A stretch of 64,000 bases of DNA, taken from contig NZ_CP014007.2 of assembly GCF_001658025.2 (NCBI RefSeq), positions 3,472,001-3,536,000 on the forward strand, in the 5' to 3' direction. The notes below the pieces were generated by a model that saw nothing but the letters and a program-made list of their open reading frames with translations, ran no database searches and was not told the DNA's origin. Numbering within the stretch: the first letter of the stretch is position 1; each line of letters begins with the position of its first letter. Below, piece by piece: positions 22,716 to 34,284 of the stretch. The position numbers were made by a program, and so were the translations under genes. This stretch comes from Kosakonia oryzae. Lineage in GTDB: Bacteria; Pseudomonadota; Gammaproteobacteria; Enterobacterales; Enterobacteriaceae.

Positions 22716-23408
22716 TTATGTCACCCGAATGGCCCTGCTGGCCTTCGACCATTCCGGATTTGCACAACGCGGGCAGGATCGCTTTTCGCCCGCCTGCAAG
22801 GCGACAATTTTACTGCAACGTACGCAAACGTAATCGCCCGATTCAGGCACCGAGGTAAATCGTTCGCTGCATCCTTCCGGCAGAATACAGAGCCCTGGTT
22901 TAACCTCGTTGTCGGGGAAGTAATAGACGCTGATTTGCCCATTGGTCTCCATAATCGCCAGCCGAATCTGCCCAAGATGCTCTATACCGTTGACGCGCAA
23001 TTCCATGAAAAACTCAAATTCAGTCATGTTCTCTTCATGCAATTTTTCCCATGCCAGCTCACCGTTCTCAACAATCACAACCGGTTTGCCTTCCAGCAGA
23101 TCTTCCAGCTTTTCGCTGTGCGACATCAGCCACATCACCAGACGGTAAAGCACCGCCAGCGTAATAAAAACCACCAGCACAGGCAGCATTGGAACGTCGT
23201 CATAAAAGGCCACATCTCCCGCTGCCGAACCCAGCGTCAGAATAATGAGGACTTCGAACAGCGACATTTGCCGTACGCCACGTCGGCCAGTGATCTTGAG
23301 GAATAAAAAGACTAAAACGAAGGTATAAAGGCTGCGCAGTGCCACTTCCCACAAAAATTCAAAGGGAACTTTATCCAGTGCCATGCGATGAAGGTCGAAC
23401 GCTTTCAT
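22716..23408 (-). CDS. ycaP: Inner-membrane protein YcaP (DUF421 family)
   Basis: The start MKAFDLHRMALDKVPFEFL gives 230 residues, as in E. coli YcaP, and sits a few bases after GGATGG. Three transmembrane helices lie in the first about 105 residues (LYTFVLVFLFLKITGRRGVRQMS is the family signature), followed by the cytoplasmic DUF421 domain. The C-terminus has a four-cysteine zinc-ribbon-like pattern, CVRCSKI...CPRCANPEW. The function is unknown. It is divergent from ycaO, with overlapping control regions at 23409-23546. Confidence 0.92.
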   Translation of the reverse strand: MKAFDLHRMALDKVPFEFLWEVALRSLYTFVLVFLFLKITGRRGVRQMSLFEVLIILTLGSAAGDVAFYDDVPMLPVLVVFITLAVLYRLVMWLMSHSEKLEDLLEGKPVVIVENGELAWEKLHEENMTEFEFFMELRVNGIEHLGQIRLAIMETNGQISVYYFPDNEVKPGLCILPEGCSERFTSVPESGDYVCVRCSKIVALQAGEKRSCPRCANPEWSKASRAIRVT

Positions 23409-23546
23409 TTTTCCATCCGTGAACAGTTGGTTACTCCCCCTAAGCATAGACCGCTGTTTTATTTTCGCCGGGCAGACGCGGAAGATAGCGCCAGTCACGC
23501 AAAACCCGTATCATTGCGCGCTTTACGTACGAAAAAAGTGACCGCC

Positions 23547-25307
23547 ATGACTCAAACATTTATTCCCGGCAAAGACGCCGCACTGGAAGACTCCATCGCC
23601 CGCTTCCAGCAAAAACTCACCGACCTCGGTTTTCACATTGAAGAAGCCTCATGGCTGAATCCGGTGCCGAACGTCTGGTCCGTGCATATTCGCGATAAAG
23701 AGTGCGCGTTGTGCTTCACCAACGGTAAAGGCGCAACGAAAAAGGCTGCGCTTGCCTCTGCACTGGGCGAGTACTTCGAGCGTCTTTCTACCAACTACTT
23801 CTTCGCTGACTTCTGGCTGGGTGATGCCATCGCGCAAGGCCCGTTCGTTCACTACCCGAACGAAAAGTGGTTCCCGCTGCCGGAAGATGACTCGCTACCC
23901 GAGGGGATCCTCGATGCTCGTCTGCGCGCGTTCTACGATCCACAGAACGAATTGGCCGCCGGGATGTTGGTCGATCTGCAATCCGGGAATGATGAGCGTG
24001 GTATCTGCGCCCTGCCGTTTACCCGCCAGTCTGATGAGCAGACGGTCTATATTCCGATGAACATCGTCGGCAATCTGTATGTTTCCAACGGCATGTCTGC
24101 CGGTAATACCCGCAACGAAGCCCGTGTACAGGGCCTGTCTGAGGTGTTCGAACGCCATATCAAAAACCGTATCATCGCAGAGAGCATCAGCCTGCCGGAA
24201 ATCCCGCAGGAAGTACTGGCCCGCTATCCTGGCGTGGTGGAAGCCATTGCCAAACTGGAAGCCGAAGGGTTCCCGATTTTCGCCTACGACGGCTCTCTGG
24301 GCGGTAAATATCCAGTGATCTGCGTCGTGCTGTTTAATCCGGCGAATGGTACCTGCTTTGCCTCCTTTGGTGCGCACCCGGATTTTGGCGTTGCGCTGGA
24401 ACGGACAGTCACCGAGCTGTTGCAGGGGCGCGGTCTGAAAGATCTCGATGTCTTTACCCCACCGACCTTTGATGACGAAGAAGTGGCTGAACACGCCAAC
24501 CTCGAAACGCACTTTATCGATTCCAGCGGTTTGATCTCCTGGGATCTGTTTAAGCAGGATGCGGATTATCCGTTCGTTGACTGGAGCTTTGCAGGGACCA
24601 CCGAAGAAGAGTTCGCCACGCTGATGGCTATCTTCAATGCAGAAGATAAAGAAGTTTATATCGCCGATTACGAACACCTTGGCGTGTACGCCTGCCGTAT
24701 TCTGGTACCGGGCATGTCCGATATTTATCCGGCAGAAGATTTGTGGCTGGCGAATAACACCATGGGCAGCCATCTGCGCGAAACTATCCTGTCACTACCA
24801 GGCAGCGAGTGGGAGAAAGAGGAGTACCTCAACCTTATCGCCCAACTGGACGACGAAGGCCACGATGATTTTACCCGCGTTCGTGAACTGCTGGGCCTGG
24901 CGACCGGTAAAGACAATGGCTGGTACACCCTGCGCATTGGTGAGTTAAAAGCGATGCTGGCGCTGGCAGGCGGCGATCTCGATCAGGCGCTGGCCTGGAC
25001 CGAATGGACCATGGAATTCAACGCATCCATCTTCAGCGCGGAACGCGCCAACTACTACCGCTGCCTGCAAACGCTACTGCTGCTGGCGCAGGAGGAGGAT
25101 CGCGAGCCGCTGCAATACCTGAATGCATTTGTACGCATGTACGGCGCGCAGGCCGTTGAAGCGGCCAGCGCCGCGTTGAGCGGTGAAGCACCGTTCTATG
25201 ACCTGCAGCCGGCAGACGGTACTCTGCAGGCATTTCCGGCGCATCAGTCTCTGTTAGCGGCTTACGAAAAATTACAACGCGCCAAAACGGCATTCTGGGC
25301 GAAATAA
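23547..25307 (+). CDS. ycaO: YcaO, RimO-associated thiomethylation factor
   Basis: The 586-residue product (start MTQTFIPGKDAALED, matching the E. coli length) is the family-defining YcaO. The E. coli protein assists RimO in beta-methylthiolation of ribosomal protein S12 Asp; relatives are ATP-dependent cyclodehydratases that make azoline rings. The ATP-binding region includes GKGATKKAALASALGEYFERLS and NTRNEARVQGLSEVFER, with a C-terminal tetratricopeptide-like domain after residue about 440. No precursor peptide gene is visible next to it, which fits the housekeeping rather than the natural-product role. Confidence 0.95.
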   Translation: MTQTFIPGKDAALEDSIARFQQKLTDLGFHIEEASWLNPVPNVWSVHIRDKECALCFTNGKGATKKAALASALGEYFERLSTNYFFADFWLGDAIAQGPFVHYPNEKWFPLPEDDSLPEGILDARLRAFYDPQNELAAGMLVDLQSGNDERGICALPFTRQSDEQTVYIPMNIVGNLYVSNGMSAGNTRNEARVQGLSEVFERHIKNRIIAESISLPEIPQEVLARYPGVVEAIAKLEAEGFPIFAYDGSLGGKYPVICVVLFNPANGTCFASFGAHPDFGVALERTVTELLQGRGLKDLDVFTPPTFDDEEVAEHANLETHFIDSSGLISWDLFKQDADYPFVDWSFAGTTEEEFATLMAIFNAEDKEVYIADYEHLGVYACRILVPGMSDIYPAEDLWLANNTMGSHLRETILSLPGSEWEKEEYLNLIAQLDDEGHDDFTRVRELLGLATGKDNGWYTLRIGELKAMLALAGGDLDQALAWTEWTMEFNASIFSAERANYYRCLQTLLLLAQEEDREPLQYLNAFVRMYGAQAVEAASAALSGEAPFYDLQPADGTLQAFPAHQSLLAAYEKLQRAKTAFWAK

Positions 25308-25360
25308 CGACAAGTAGCACGACAATATGTAGGCTTCATAGCAGGTCTACGCTATATTAC

Positions 25361-25385
25361 GGGGCAATTTTATTGCCCCTTTTTA
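25361..25385 (+). terminator. Intrinsic terminator after ycaO
   Basis: GGGGCAAT TTT ATTGCCCC followed by TTTTTATTT, about 55 bases after the ycaO stop. Confidence 0.85.
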
Positions 25386-25638
25386 TTTATATTTTTGCAA
25401 TGTCAGCCAATTGTAATAATTAAGTTAAATACGGGTAAATGGTATTATTACTTGCAGACTAATATTGTTACTTCTTATGGCAACTACCCCATTTTAATTA
25501 ACGATTTTTCGGAGGCTTCATAAAAATAATCAACTCATTTTATAACTTTTAAAATTTATTTTTATTCATATAATCAACAAGTTACTCCGCATTCGTAGAA
25601 AAACCACGCTCTTTGCGGTCCTATAAGCCAGGCGAGAT

Positions 25639-25652
25639 ATGATCCATATCAA
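25639..25652 (+). promoter_or_regulatory. focA: FNR-type site upstream of focA
   Basis: ATGAT-CCAT-ATCAA matches the FNR consensus TTGAT-N4-ATCAA at nine of ten positions. Its centre (25645.5) is 29-30 bases before a TAGTAT -10 hexamer (25675-25680), the geometry of a class II FNR promoter with the site near -41.5. This agrees with the anaerobically induced promoter nearest to focA in E. coli. A TATAAT at 25662-25667 is closer but badly spaced for FNR. Confidence 0.8.
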
Positions 25653-25712
25653 ATTCTCTTCTATAATGCTTTGTTAGTATCTCGTCGCCGACTTAATAAA
25701 GAGAGAGTTAGT

Positions 25713-26570
25713 GTGAAAGCTGACAACCCTTTTGATCTTATCCTTCCAGCCGAAATGGCCAAAGTTGCCGAAGAAGCTGGCGTCTATAAAGCGACTAAAC
25801 ATCCGCTGAAGACTTTCTACCTGGCTATCACCGCAGGTGTGTTCATCTCTATTGCTTTTGTTTTCTATATCACCGCCACCACCGGCACAGCGGCAATGCC
25901 CTACGGTATTGCTAAACTGATTGGGGGTATCTGCTTCTCCCTGGGGTTGATCCTCTGCATTATCTGCGGTGCGGATCTTTTTACCTCAACCGTGCTGATT
26001 GTCGTGGCAAAAGCCAGTGGGCGTATCACCTGGGGGCAACTGGCCCGAAACTGGATTAACGTCTACTTCGGTAACCTGGTAGGTGCGCTGCTGTTTGTCC
26101 TGCTAATGTGGTTATCTGGCGAATATATGGTCGCCAACGGTGGCTGGGGCTTAAACGTCCTGCAGACCGCAGACCATAAAGTGCATCACACTTTTATCGA
26201 AGCTGTTGCGCTGGGTATTCTGGCTAACCTGATGGTTTGCATGGCCGTGTGGATGAGTTATTCCGGTCGCAGCCTGATGGATAAAGCGATGATTATGGTG
26301 CTGCCGGTAGCGATGTTTGTCGCCAGCGGTTTTGAGCACAGTATCGCAAACATGTTTATGATTCCGATGGGTATCGTAATCCGTAACTTTGCTAGCCCGG
26401 AGTTCTGGACCGCAGTTGGCTCCAGCCCGGAAAGTTTTTCTCATCTGACTATTACGAATTTCATCATCGATAACCTTATTCCGGTAACAATCGGGAATAT
26501 CATCGGTGGTGGGTTATTAGTCGGGTTGACATACTGGGTCATTTACCTGCGTGGCAACGATCATCACTAA
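25713..26570 (+). CDS. focA: Formate channel FocA
   Basis: FocA is the pentameric inner-membrane channel that exports and re-imports formate during mixed-acid fermentation. The GTG start (MKADNPFDLILP) gives 285 residues, as in E. coli. Six transmembrane helices of the FNT family are visible, with the gating-loop histidine in the ASGFEHSIANMF region and the HKVHHTFIEA loop. It is the first gene of focA-pflB; pflB follows 51 bases later, the usual arrangement in which pfl is also served by promoters inside focA. Confidence 0.97.
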   Translation: MKADNPFDLILPAEMAKVAEEAGVYKATKHPLKTFYLAITAGVFISIAFVFYITATTGTAAMPYGIAKLIGGICFSLGLILCIICGADLFTSTVLIVVAKASGRITWGQLARNWINVYFGNLVGALLFVLLMWLSGEYMVANGGWGLNVLQTADHKVHHTFIEAVALGILANLMVCMAVWMSYSGRSLMDKAMIMVLPVAMFVASGFEHSIANMFMIPMGIVIRNFASPEFWTAVGSSPESFSHLTITNFIIDNLIPVTIGNIIGGGLLVGLTYWVIYLRGNDHH

Positions 26571-26621
26571 TGGTTGTTTCAGGCAGTAAATAAAAAATCC
26601 ACTTAAGAAGGTAGGTGTTAC

Positions 26622-28904
26622 ATGTCCGAGCTTAATGAAAAATTAGCCACAGCCTGGGAAGGTTTTGCGAAAGGTGACTGGCAGAAAGAAGTCAACGTAC
26701 GTGACTTTATCCAGAAAAACTACACCCCATATGAAGGCGACGAGTCCTTCCTGGCTGGCGCTACTGACGCGACCACCGCCCTGTGGGACAAAGTCATGGA
26801 AGGGGTTAAACTGGAAAACCGCACTCACGCGCCAGTTGATTTTGACACCTCTGTTGCTTCTACCATTACTTCTCACGACGCTGGCTACATCAACAAAGCG
26901 CTTGAGAAAATCGTTGGTCTGCAAACTGAAGCTCCGCTGAAACGCGCCATCATCCCGTTTGGCGGCATCAAAATGGTTGAAGGTTCCTGCAAAGCGTACA
27001 ATCGCGAACTGGACCCGATGCTGAAAAAAATCTTCACCGAATACCGTAAAACCCATAACCAGGGTGTATTCGATGTTTATACCAAAGACATTCTGAACTG
27101 CCGTAAATCCGGTGTTCTGACTGGTCTGCCGGATGCTTACGGCCGTGGTCGTATCATCGGTGACTACCGTCGCGTTGCGCTGTACGGTATCGACTTCCTG
27201 ATGAAAGATAAATACGCACAGTTCCTGTCTCTGCAATCCGATCTGGAAAACGGCGTAAATCTGGAAGCGACTATCCGTCTGCGTGAAGAAATCGCTGAAC
27301 AGCACCGCGCACTGGGTCAGATCAAAGAGATGGCGGCTAAATACGGCTGCGATATCTCCGGTCCGGCCACTAACGCTCAGGAAGCAATCCAGTGGACCTA
27401 CTTCGGTTACCTGGCTGCGGTTAAATCCCAGAACGGCGCTGCAATGTCCTTCGGTCGCGTATCCACCTTCCTGGATGCTTACATCGAACGTGACCTGAAA
27501 GCAGGCAAAATCACTGAAAAAGACGCTCAGGAAATGATTGACCACCTGGTCATGAAACTGCGTATGGTTCGCTTCCTGCGTACTCCTGAGTATGATGAAC
27601 TGTTCTCTGGTGACCCGATTTGGGCAACTGAATCTATCGGTGGTATGGGCGTTGACGGCCGTACTCTGGTTACCAAAAACAGCTTCCGTTTCCTGAACAC
27701 CCTGTACACCATGGGCCCGTCTCCGGAACCGAACATCACCGTTCTGTGGTCTGAAAAACTGCCGCTGAACTTCAAAAAATTCGCTGCGAAAGTCTCCATC
27801 GACACCTCTTCTCTGCAGTACGAGAACGATGACCTGATGCGTCCTGATTTCAACAACGACGACTATGCGATTGCTTGCTGCGTAAGCCCGATGGTTGTGG
27901 GTAAACAAATGCAGTTCTTCGGTGCTCGCGCTAACCTCGCGAAAACCATGCTGTACGCAATCAATGGTGGCGTTGATGAAAAACTGAAAATGCAGGTTGG
28001 TCCGAAATCTGAACCGATCAAAGGCGACGTGCTAAAATTCGACGAAGTCATGGATCGCATGGATCACTTCATGGACTGGCTGGCTAAACAGTATGTCACC
28101 GCACTGAACGTTATCCACTACATGCACGACAAGTACAGCTACGAAGCCTCTCTGATGGCGCTGCACGATCGTGACGTAATTCGCACCATGGCATGCGGTA
28201 TCGCCGGTCTGTCCGTTGCTGCTGACTCCCTGTCTGCAATCAAATATGCGAAAGTTAAACCGATTCGTGACGAAGACGGTCTGGCAATCGACTTCGAAAT
28301 CGAAGGCGAATACCCGCAGTTTGGTAACAACGATGCGCGTGTCGACGATCTGGCAGTTGACCTGGTAGAACGTTTCATGAAGAAAATTCAGAAACTGACT
28401 ACTTACCGCAACGCTATCCCGACTCAGTCTGTTCTGACCATCACCTCTAACGTTGTGTATGGTAAGAAAACCGGTAACACCCCGGATGGCCGTCGCGCTG
28501 GCGCTCCGTTCGGACCGGGTGCTAACCCGATGCACGGCCGTGACCAGAAAGGTGCTGTTGCCTCTCTGACCTCCGTTGCTAAACTGCCGTTCGCTTACGC
28601 TAAAGATGGTATTTCTTACACCTTCTCTATCGTTCCGAATGCGCTGGGTAAAGACGACGAAGTGCGTAAAACCAACCTCGCGGGTCTGATGGACGGTTAC
28701 TTCCATCACGAAGCGTCCATCGAAGGTGGTCAGCACCTGAACGTGAACGTGATGAACCGTGAAATGCTGCTCGACGCGATGGAAAACCCGGAAAAATATC
28801 CGCAGCTGACCATCCGTGTTTCAGGTTACGCAGTACGCTTCAACTCCCTGACTAAAGAACAGCAGCAGGACGTTATTACTCGTACCTTCACTCAAACCAT
28901 GTAA
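26622..28904 (+). CDS. pflB: Pyruvate formate-lyase PflB
   Basis: PflB is the glycyl-radical enzyme that splits pyruvate with CoA into acetyl-CoA and formate under anaerobic conditions. The 760-residue product has the adjacent catalytic cysteines in [11 protein letters not shown] (about 419-420) and the radical glycine in RVSGYAVRF near residue 735, 26 residues from the C-terminus. Codon use is extremely biased, as for a very highly expressed gene, and creates long false open frames on the other strand. The start has AAGAAGGTAGG upstream. Confidence 0.99.
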   Translation: MSELNEKLATAWEGFAKGDWQKEVNVRDFIQKNYTPYEGDESFLAGATDATTALWDKVMEGVKLENRTHAPVDFDTSVASTITSHDAGYINKALEKIVGLQTEAPLKRAIIPFGGIKMVEGSCKAYNRELDPMLKKIFTEYRKTHNQGVFDVYTKDILNCRKSGVLTGLPDAYGRGRIIGDYRRVALYGIDFLMKDKYAQFLSLQSDLENGVNLEATIRLREEIAEQHRALGQIKEMAAKYGCDISGPATNAQEAIQWTYFGYLAAVKSQNGAAMSFGRVSTFLDAYIERDLKAGKITEKDAQEMIDHLVMKLRMVRFLRTPEYDELFSGDPIWATESIGGMGVDGRTLVTKNSFRFLNTLYTMGPSPEPNITVLWSEKLPLNFKKFAAKVSIDTSSLQYENDDLMRPDFNNDDYAIACCVSPMVVGKQMQFFGARANLAKTMLYAINGGVDEKLKMQVGPKSEPIKGDVLKFDEVMDRMDHFMDWLAKQYVTALNVIHYMHDKYSYEASLMALHDRDVIRTMACGIAGLSVAADSLSAIKYAKVKPIRDEDGLAIDFEIEGEYPQFGNNDARVDDLAVDLVERFMKKIQKLTTYRNAIPTQSVLTITSNVVYGKKTGNTPDGRRAGAPFGPGANPMHGRDQKGAVASLTSVAKLPFAYAKDGISYTFSIVPNALGKDDEVRKTNLAGLMDGYFHHEASIEGGQHLNVNVMNREMLLDAMENPEKYPQLTIRVSGYAVRFNSLTKEQQQDVITRTFTQTM

Positions 28905-29063
28905 TGGTGCTACCCAATGGATTTCGGGCTGCGTTGAGGCGGTAAGAGTGAACCCCGATGAGCTTACTGAAAAGTGGCTCGGGTGAGCGAAAGCAGCCAA
29001 CAAAGATACAGTTTGAAAGACGAAGGGTATTGACTGAAATCGCGAAGTAAAAAGCGTACAATA
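28905..29063 (+). other. Structured region downstream of pflB
   Basis: The 160 bases between pflB and its terminator contain a foldable segment at about 28954-28982: CCCGA and TCGGG arms, with an inner ACT-GAAA-AGT stem. The text around it (GGTGAGCGAAAGCAGCCAAC) reminds me of a dispersed extragenic element seen elsewhere in enterobacterial genomes, but I cannot name it with confidence. No coding frame is convincing here. Confidence 0.35.
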
Positions 29064-29091
29064 AAGGCTCCACGTAAGTGGGGCCTTTTTA
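29064..29091 (+). terminator. Intrinsic terminator between pflB and pflA
   Basis: AAAGGCTCCAC GTAA GTGGGGCCTTTTT, a near-perfect stem with a T-run. It separates the abundant pflB message from pflA, which has its own upstream region of 125 bases. Confidence 0.85.
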
Positions 29092-29216
29092 ATACCCGAG
29101 TCCGCTTTGTCAGACGTCTATACTTGCTGGATATCTGACAAAACAGACTTAGCGCAAAGGGAAATAAATTGCGCAGACACAGGCCCGGATGGGCCGCATC
29201 TGGAGAAAACACCGCA

Positions 29217-29957
29217 ATGTCAGTTATTGGTCGCATCCACTCTTTCGAATCCTGTGGCACGGTCGACGGCCCGGGCATCCGCTTCATTACTTTCTTCCAG
29301 GGCTGCCTGATGCGCTGCCTCTATTGTCATAACCGCGATACCTGGGACACACACGGTGGTAAAGAGATCACGGTTGAAGATCTGATGAGCGACGTAGTGA
29401 CCTATCGTCACTTTATGAACGCATCCGGCGGCGGCGTAACCGCATCCGGCGGTGAGGCTATCTTGCAAGCGGAGTTTGTCCGCGACTGGTTCCGTGCTTG
29501 TAAAAAAGAAGGGATTCACACCTGCCTCGACACCAATGGCTTTGTGCGTCGCTACGATCCGGTGATTGATGAGCTTCTGGAAGTTACCGACCTGGTCATG
29601 CTCGACCTGAAACAGATGAACGATGAAATTCACCAGAATCTGGTCGGCGTTTCTAACCACCGTACGCTGGAGTTTGCCCAGTACCTTGCGAAGAAAAATA
29701 TTAAGGTCTGGATCCGCTACGTGGTCGTTCCGGGCTGGTCAGACGATGACGATTCCGCGCACCGTCTTGGTGAATTTACCCGTGATATGGGCAATGTCGA
29801 GAAAATAGAACTGTTGCCTTATCATGAGCTGGGTAAACACAAATGGGTGGCCATGGGCGAAGAGTACAAGCTTGATGGCGTCCATCCACCGAAAAAAGAG
29901 ACCATGGAACGTGTCAAAGGAATTCTGGAGCAGTACGGCCATAAAGTGATGTACTGA
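29217..29957 (+). CDS. pflA: Pyruvate formate-lyase activating enzyme PflA
   Basis: PflA is the radical-SAM enzyme that installs the glycyl radical on PflB. The start [14 protein letters not shown] gives 246 residues, as in E. coli, with CATCTGGAGAAAA upstream. The [4Fe-4S]-binding motif CLMRCLYC has cysteines at 30, 34 and 37, followed by the SAM-binding [11 protein letters not shown]. The end is convergent with ycaD, with a shared terminator between them. Confidence 0.97.
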   Translation: MSVIGRIHSFESCGTVDGPGIRFITFFQGCLMRCLYCHNRDTWDTHGGKEITVEDLMSDVVTYRHFMNASGGGVTASGGEAILQAEFVRDWFRACKKEGIHTCLDTNGFVRRYDPVIDELLEVTDLVMLDLKQMNDEIHQNLVGVSNHRTLEFAQYLAKKNIKVWIRYVVVPGWSDDDDSAHRLGEFTRDMGNVEKIELLPYHELGKHKWVAMGEEYKLDGVHPPKKETMERVKGILEQYGHKVMY

Positions 29958-29971
29958 GCCGCAGTAAAAGC

Positions 29972-30004
29972 AAAAAGCCACAACACACCGTTGTGGCTTT
30001 TTTA
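29972..30004. terminator. Bidirectional terminator between pflA and ycaD
   Basis: AAAAAGCCACAAC ACACC GTTGTGGCTTTTTTA: A-run, long stem, T-run, so it can work for both convergent genes. Confidence 0.9.
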
Positions 30005-30032
30005 TGCCGGGTTGTTTCTCCGCCGATGACAC

Positions 30033-31181
30033 TCAGGCGTGCGCAACCGGAGTGGGATGGTGCCCTGCTTTACGCATCAGCATCACCAGATAGATAAACG
30101 ATACGCCCGCGATCATGATAAACAGCAGACTGTCTGAATAGCTTTGCATCAGCATTGCCGTCAGCGTCGGGCCAAGAAGGCTGCCAATGGTGTAGCTCAA
30201 CAGCAGAGCCTGATTCATGGCTACCAACTGGTGGTGTTCCACTTTCTCACACGCCCAGGCCATTGCCACCGGGTAAAGAGTAAAACCAGCCGTTCCCAAC
30301 ACAAACAGCGCCGGTGCCATCGCCGCATTACTCAGCATTCCCATACAGCCGATGATCACGACAAACACCTGCACACGCAGGACAAGCAGCCGGCCAAAGC
30401 GATCGGCCAGCCGGCCAACAGGCCACTGCCCGATAATACCTGAGCTCACCATCAGTGCCATCCAGAAACCGATGCCGGAATCACTGATCCCCTGATGTGA
30501 AAGATAGAGCGGCATCAGACCATACAACGAGCCGAGAATAATCCCGGAAATAATGCAACCGTTTACCCCCAGGCGCGCCTGGCGAAGGCGCAGCATCGGC
30601 CATACTGAGGTCGCGGCCTGCTCCTCGCTCTGTTGATTAACAATACGGGTAAACAGCAGCGGCAGGATCGCCGCCAGCACCAGCCCTGTCATCAAAGGCA
30701 GCACGCTCATCAGATCCGTCGGCAATTTGCTGACAATCACCTGTCCCAGCACGGTGCCCACATAATAAACCATCATATAAGCTGCCAGCAGGCGGCCACG
30801 GCTACGGGAGGTGCCGCTACACATTAGGGCGCTTTCCACCACCACCCAAATCATCGCGCAGCCGACACCGGCGATGAAGCGCCAAATCATCCAGCTCCAG
30901 AAGCCCACCATCAGCCCCAGCCCAACGCAGCCAGCAGCGAAAATCAGCGAGGCAATGTAATAGCTACGATTAAAACCCAGACGGCGGATAAGACGCCCGG
31001 TCAATAAGGTACCAAGTAAATTACCGGTAAAATAAGACGACCCCACCATACCGACCTGCCAGGTGGGTAAGTTTTCGTGGGCGAGCCAGAGCGGCACGAG
31101 CGTATTCAGCGTCGCGATCGCCAGCGTCAACAACATCAGGCCGCAGAGCAATAACAGCACCGGCCGGGTATAGGTGGACAT
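30033..31181 (-). CDS. ycaD: Major facilitator superfamily transporter YcaD
   Basis: The 382-residue protein has twelve predicted transmembrane helices and MFS features: the loop motif [14 protein letters not shown] between helices 2 and 3 and [14 protein letters not shown] between helices 8 and 9. Length matches E. coli YcaD. The substrate is unknown. In E. coli ycaD is separated from pflA by ycaK, ycaN and ycaM and from serS by ycaC and dmsABC; all these are missing here. Confidence 0.92.
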   Translation of the reverse strand: MSTYTRPVLLLLCGLMLLTLAIATLNTLVPLWLAHENLPTWQVGMVGSSYFTGNLLGTLLTGRLIRRLGFNRSYYIASLIFAAGCVGLGLMVGFWSWMIWRFIAGVGCAMIWVVVESALMCSGTSRSRGRLLAAYMMVYYVGTVLGQVIVSKLPTDLMSVLPLMTGLVLAAILPLLFTRIVNQQSEEQAATSVWPMLRLRQARLGVNGCIISGIILGSLYGLMPLYLSHQGISDSGIGFWMALMVSSGIIGQWPVGRLADRFGRLLVLRVQVFVVIIGCMGMLSNAAMAPALFVLGTAGFTLYPVAMAWACEKVEHHQLVAMNQALLLSYTIGSLLGPTLTAMLMQSYSDSLLFIMIAGVSFIYLVMLMRKAGHHPTPVAHA

Positions 31182-31433
31182 GGATTCAAACCGTGAGGAA
31201 GTTCAGATTGCGTGCGCATCATGCCACCGGCAAAAGCAAAGTCAATCCGCAGAATTAGCGGGCTGGCATGAATTGTGCGTTGTCGATTTGAAAAACTAAT
31301 CCCGCATCGATTCAACGTACTTCAGATAATATTCATCTGCTTGTTTTTATTGCACTAAACCACAGCAACAGTACAAAGATCAGTAGAAAAATTTCATGAT
31401 AAAAACAAGCTTAACCCGACCAGCCTGGGGGTA

Positions 31434-31472
31434 ATTAACCGGCCTGTATACATCATAGAAAAACCGGTTAAT
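31434..31472. repeat. Inverted repeat with 9-bp arms
   Basis: ATTAACCGG (31434-31442) and CCGGTTAAT (31464-31472) are exact reverse complements separated by 21 bases. The loop is too long for a terminator and there is no T-run. It could be a protein-binding site or a scar of gene loss at this junction. Confidence 0.5.
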
Positions 31473-31498
31473 AGAGGATTACTTAACAAAAAGGCATA

Positions 31499-31522
31499 AA
31501 AAAAGCGCCAACAGGCGCTTTT
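31499..31522 (-). terminator. Intrinsic terminator after serS
   Basis: On the minus strand AAGCGCC TGT TGGCGCTT is followed by TTTTTT; it begins about 20 bases past the serS stop. Confidence 0.85.
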
Positions 31523-31542
31523 CAGGAACTACTTAAGAAGTT

Positions 31543-32931
<1,389 letters not shown>

Positions 32932-34275
32932 CTAGCGATAGCGTTTTATAGGGCTTTTATGATCCTGTTCGGCTAGCCAGGCGAGCTTTTCGCCAATCTT
33001 GCCCTCAAGGCCTCTGTTAGTGGGGTGATAATAGCGCGTTTGTGCTAATTCCTGCGGGAAATACTCCTCGCCAGCGGCGTAGGCATTGGGTTCGTCGTGT
33101 GCATAACGATACTCCTGGCCGTACCCCATCTCTTTCATCAATTTCGTTGGTGCATTACGCAGATGCACAGGCACATCGAAATCCGGACGATCGCGGGCGT
33201 CTGCAAGTGCCGCTTTAAACGCCGTATATACCGCGTTACTCTTCGGCGCACAGGCCAGGTAGACAATTGCCTGTGCGATTGCACGCTCACCTTCCGCCGG
33301 GCCAACGCGTGTAAAACAATCCCAGGCGGAAATGGCCACCTGCATGGCGCGAGGATCGGCATTGCCGACATCTTCCGAAGCAATCGCCAGACAGCGACGC
33401 GCCACATACAACGGATCGCCTCCGGCAGTGATAATGCGCGCATACCAGTAAAGTGCCGCATCCGGCGCGCTGCCGCGTACAGATTTATGCAATGCGGAAA
33501 TTAAATCGTAAAAACGGTCGCCTTTGTTATCAAAGCGCGCGCTGCGTTCGCCAGCAATCTCGGTCAACAAGGTCGGTTTTAACACGCGTTTGCCGGCATC
33601 ATCCAGCTCCGCCATGTCGGCCATCATCTCCAGCGTGTTGAGCGCGCGTCGCGCGTCGCCACCAACCAGTTCAGCAATTGCCCGTCGGGTTTCATCCGGC
33701 AGTACGATATCCTGACCGCCATAGCCACGGACTTTGTCCTCCATCGCCTGCGTCAATACCTGTTCGATATCTTCAGTCGTGAGAGATTTCAGCAGGTAAA
33801 CGCGTGCACGGGAGAGCAAGGCTGAGTTGAGTTCAAAAGAGGGATTTTCGGTTGTTGCGCCGATAAAAGTGATAGTACCGTCTTCAATATGCGGTAAAAA
33901 CGCGTCCTGCTGGCTTTTGTTAAAGCGGTGGACTTCGTCAACAAACAGAATAGTACGCCGCCCGGCATTACGATTCTGCCGCGCGCGCTCGATGGCTTCA
34001 CGGATCTCTTTCACGCCAGACGTCACCGCAGAAATGCGTTCAACATCTGCATTCGCATAACGGGCAATCACTTCCGCCAGCGTCGTTTTCCCCGTACCCG
34101 GCGGTCCCCAGAGGATCATCGAGTGCAGATGCCCTGCCTCAATGGCGCGCGGCAAAGGTTTGCCCGCCGCCAGAAGGTGCTGCTGGCCTATGTACTGCGC
34201 TAAATTTTCTGGCCGCATACGGGCGGCCAGAGGTTGAAACGCATTATCGGAGAAATCGAGCGACATATTGCTCAT
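32932..34275 (-). CDS. rarA: Replication-associated recombination protein RarA (MgsA)
   Basis: RarA is an AAA+ ATPase of the RarA/WRNIP1 family that acts at stalled replication forks. The 447-residue product has Walker A GPPGTGKT at 57-64, Walker [12 protein letters not shown], sensor 1 in [15 protein letters not shown] with the arginine finger region LLSRARVY, and the conserved C-terminal segment [17 protein letters not shown]. Length equals that of E. coli. It follows lolA with a nine-base gap, so the two are in one operon. Confidence 0.97.
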   Translation of the reverse strand: MSNMSLDFSDNAFQPLAARMRPENLAQYIGQQHLLAAGKPLPRAIEAGHLHSMILWGPPGTGKTTLAEVIARYANADVERISAVTSGVKEIREAIERARQNRNAGRRTILFVDEVHRFNKSQQDAFLPHIEDGTITFIGATTENPSFELNSALLSRARVYLLKSLTTEDIEQVLTQAMEDKVRGYGGQDIVLPDETRRAIAELVGGDARRALNTLEMMADMAELDDAGKRVLKPTLLTEIAGERSARFDNKGDRFYDLISALHKSVRGSAPDAALYWYARIITAGGDPLYVARRCLAIASEDVGNADPRAMQVAISAWDCFTRVGPAEGERAIAQAIVYLACAPKSNAVYTAFKAALADARDRPDFDVPVHLRNAPTKLMKEMGYGQEYRYAHDEPNAYAAGEEYFPQELAQTRYYHPTNRGLEGKIGEKLAWLAEQDHKSPIKRYR

Positions 34276-34284
34276 CCGCGCCTC

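Larger units (their letters stand above)
25308..25712 (+). promoter_or_regulatory. focA: focA-pfl control region
   Basis: This AT-rich 405-base stretch separates ycaO from focA. It contains the ycaO terminator (25361-25385), then a long region corresponding to the multi-promoter control region of E. coli pfl, where FNR, ArcA and IHF act. The only element I can place with confidence is the FNR-like site near 25645. The GTG start of focA is preceded by GAGAGAG. Confidence 0.75.
31182..31542. other. Intergenic region between ycaD and serS
   Basis: This 361-base region has no convincing coding frame. It carries the ycaD promoter region on its left, the serS terminator on its right, and a 9-bp perfect inverted repeat at 31434-31472. 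In E. coli this is where dmsABC and ycaC lie. Confidence 0.6.

Noticed and set aside
26643-27908. A 421-codon minus-strand open frame opposite pflB
   Set aside because: Same effect in a highly expressed gene; the real product PflB covers the region with full motif support.
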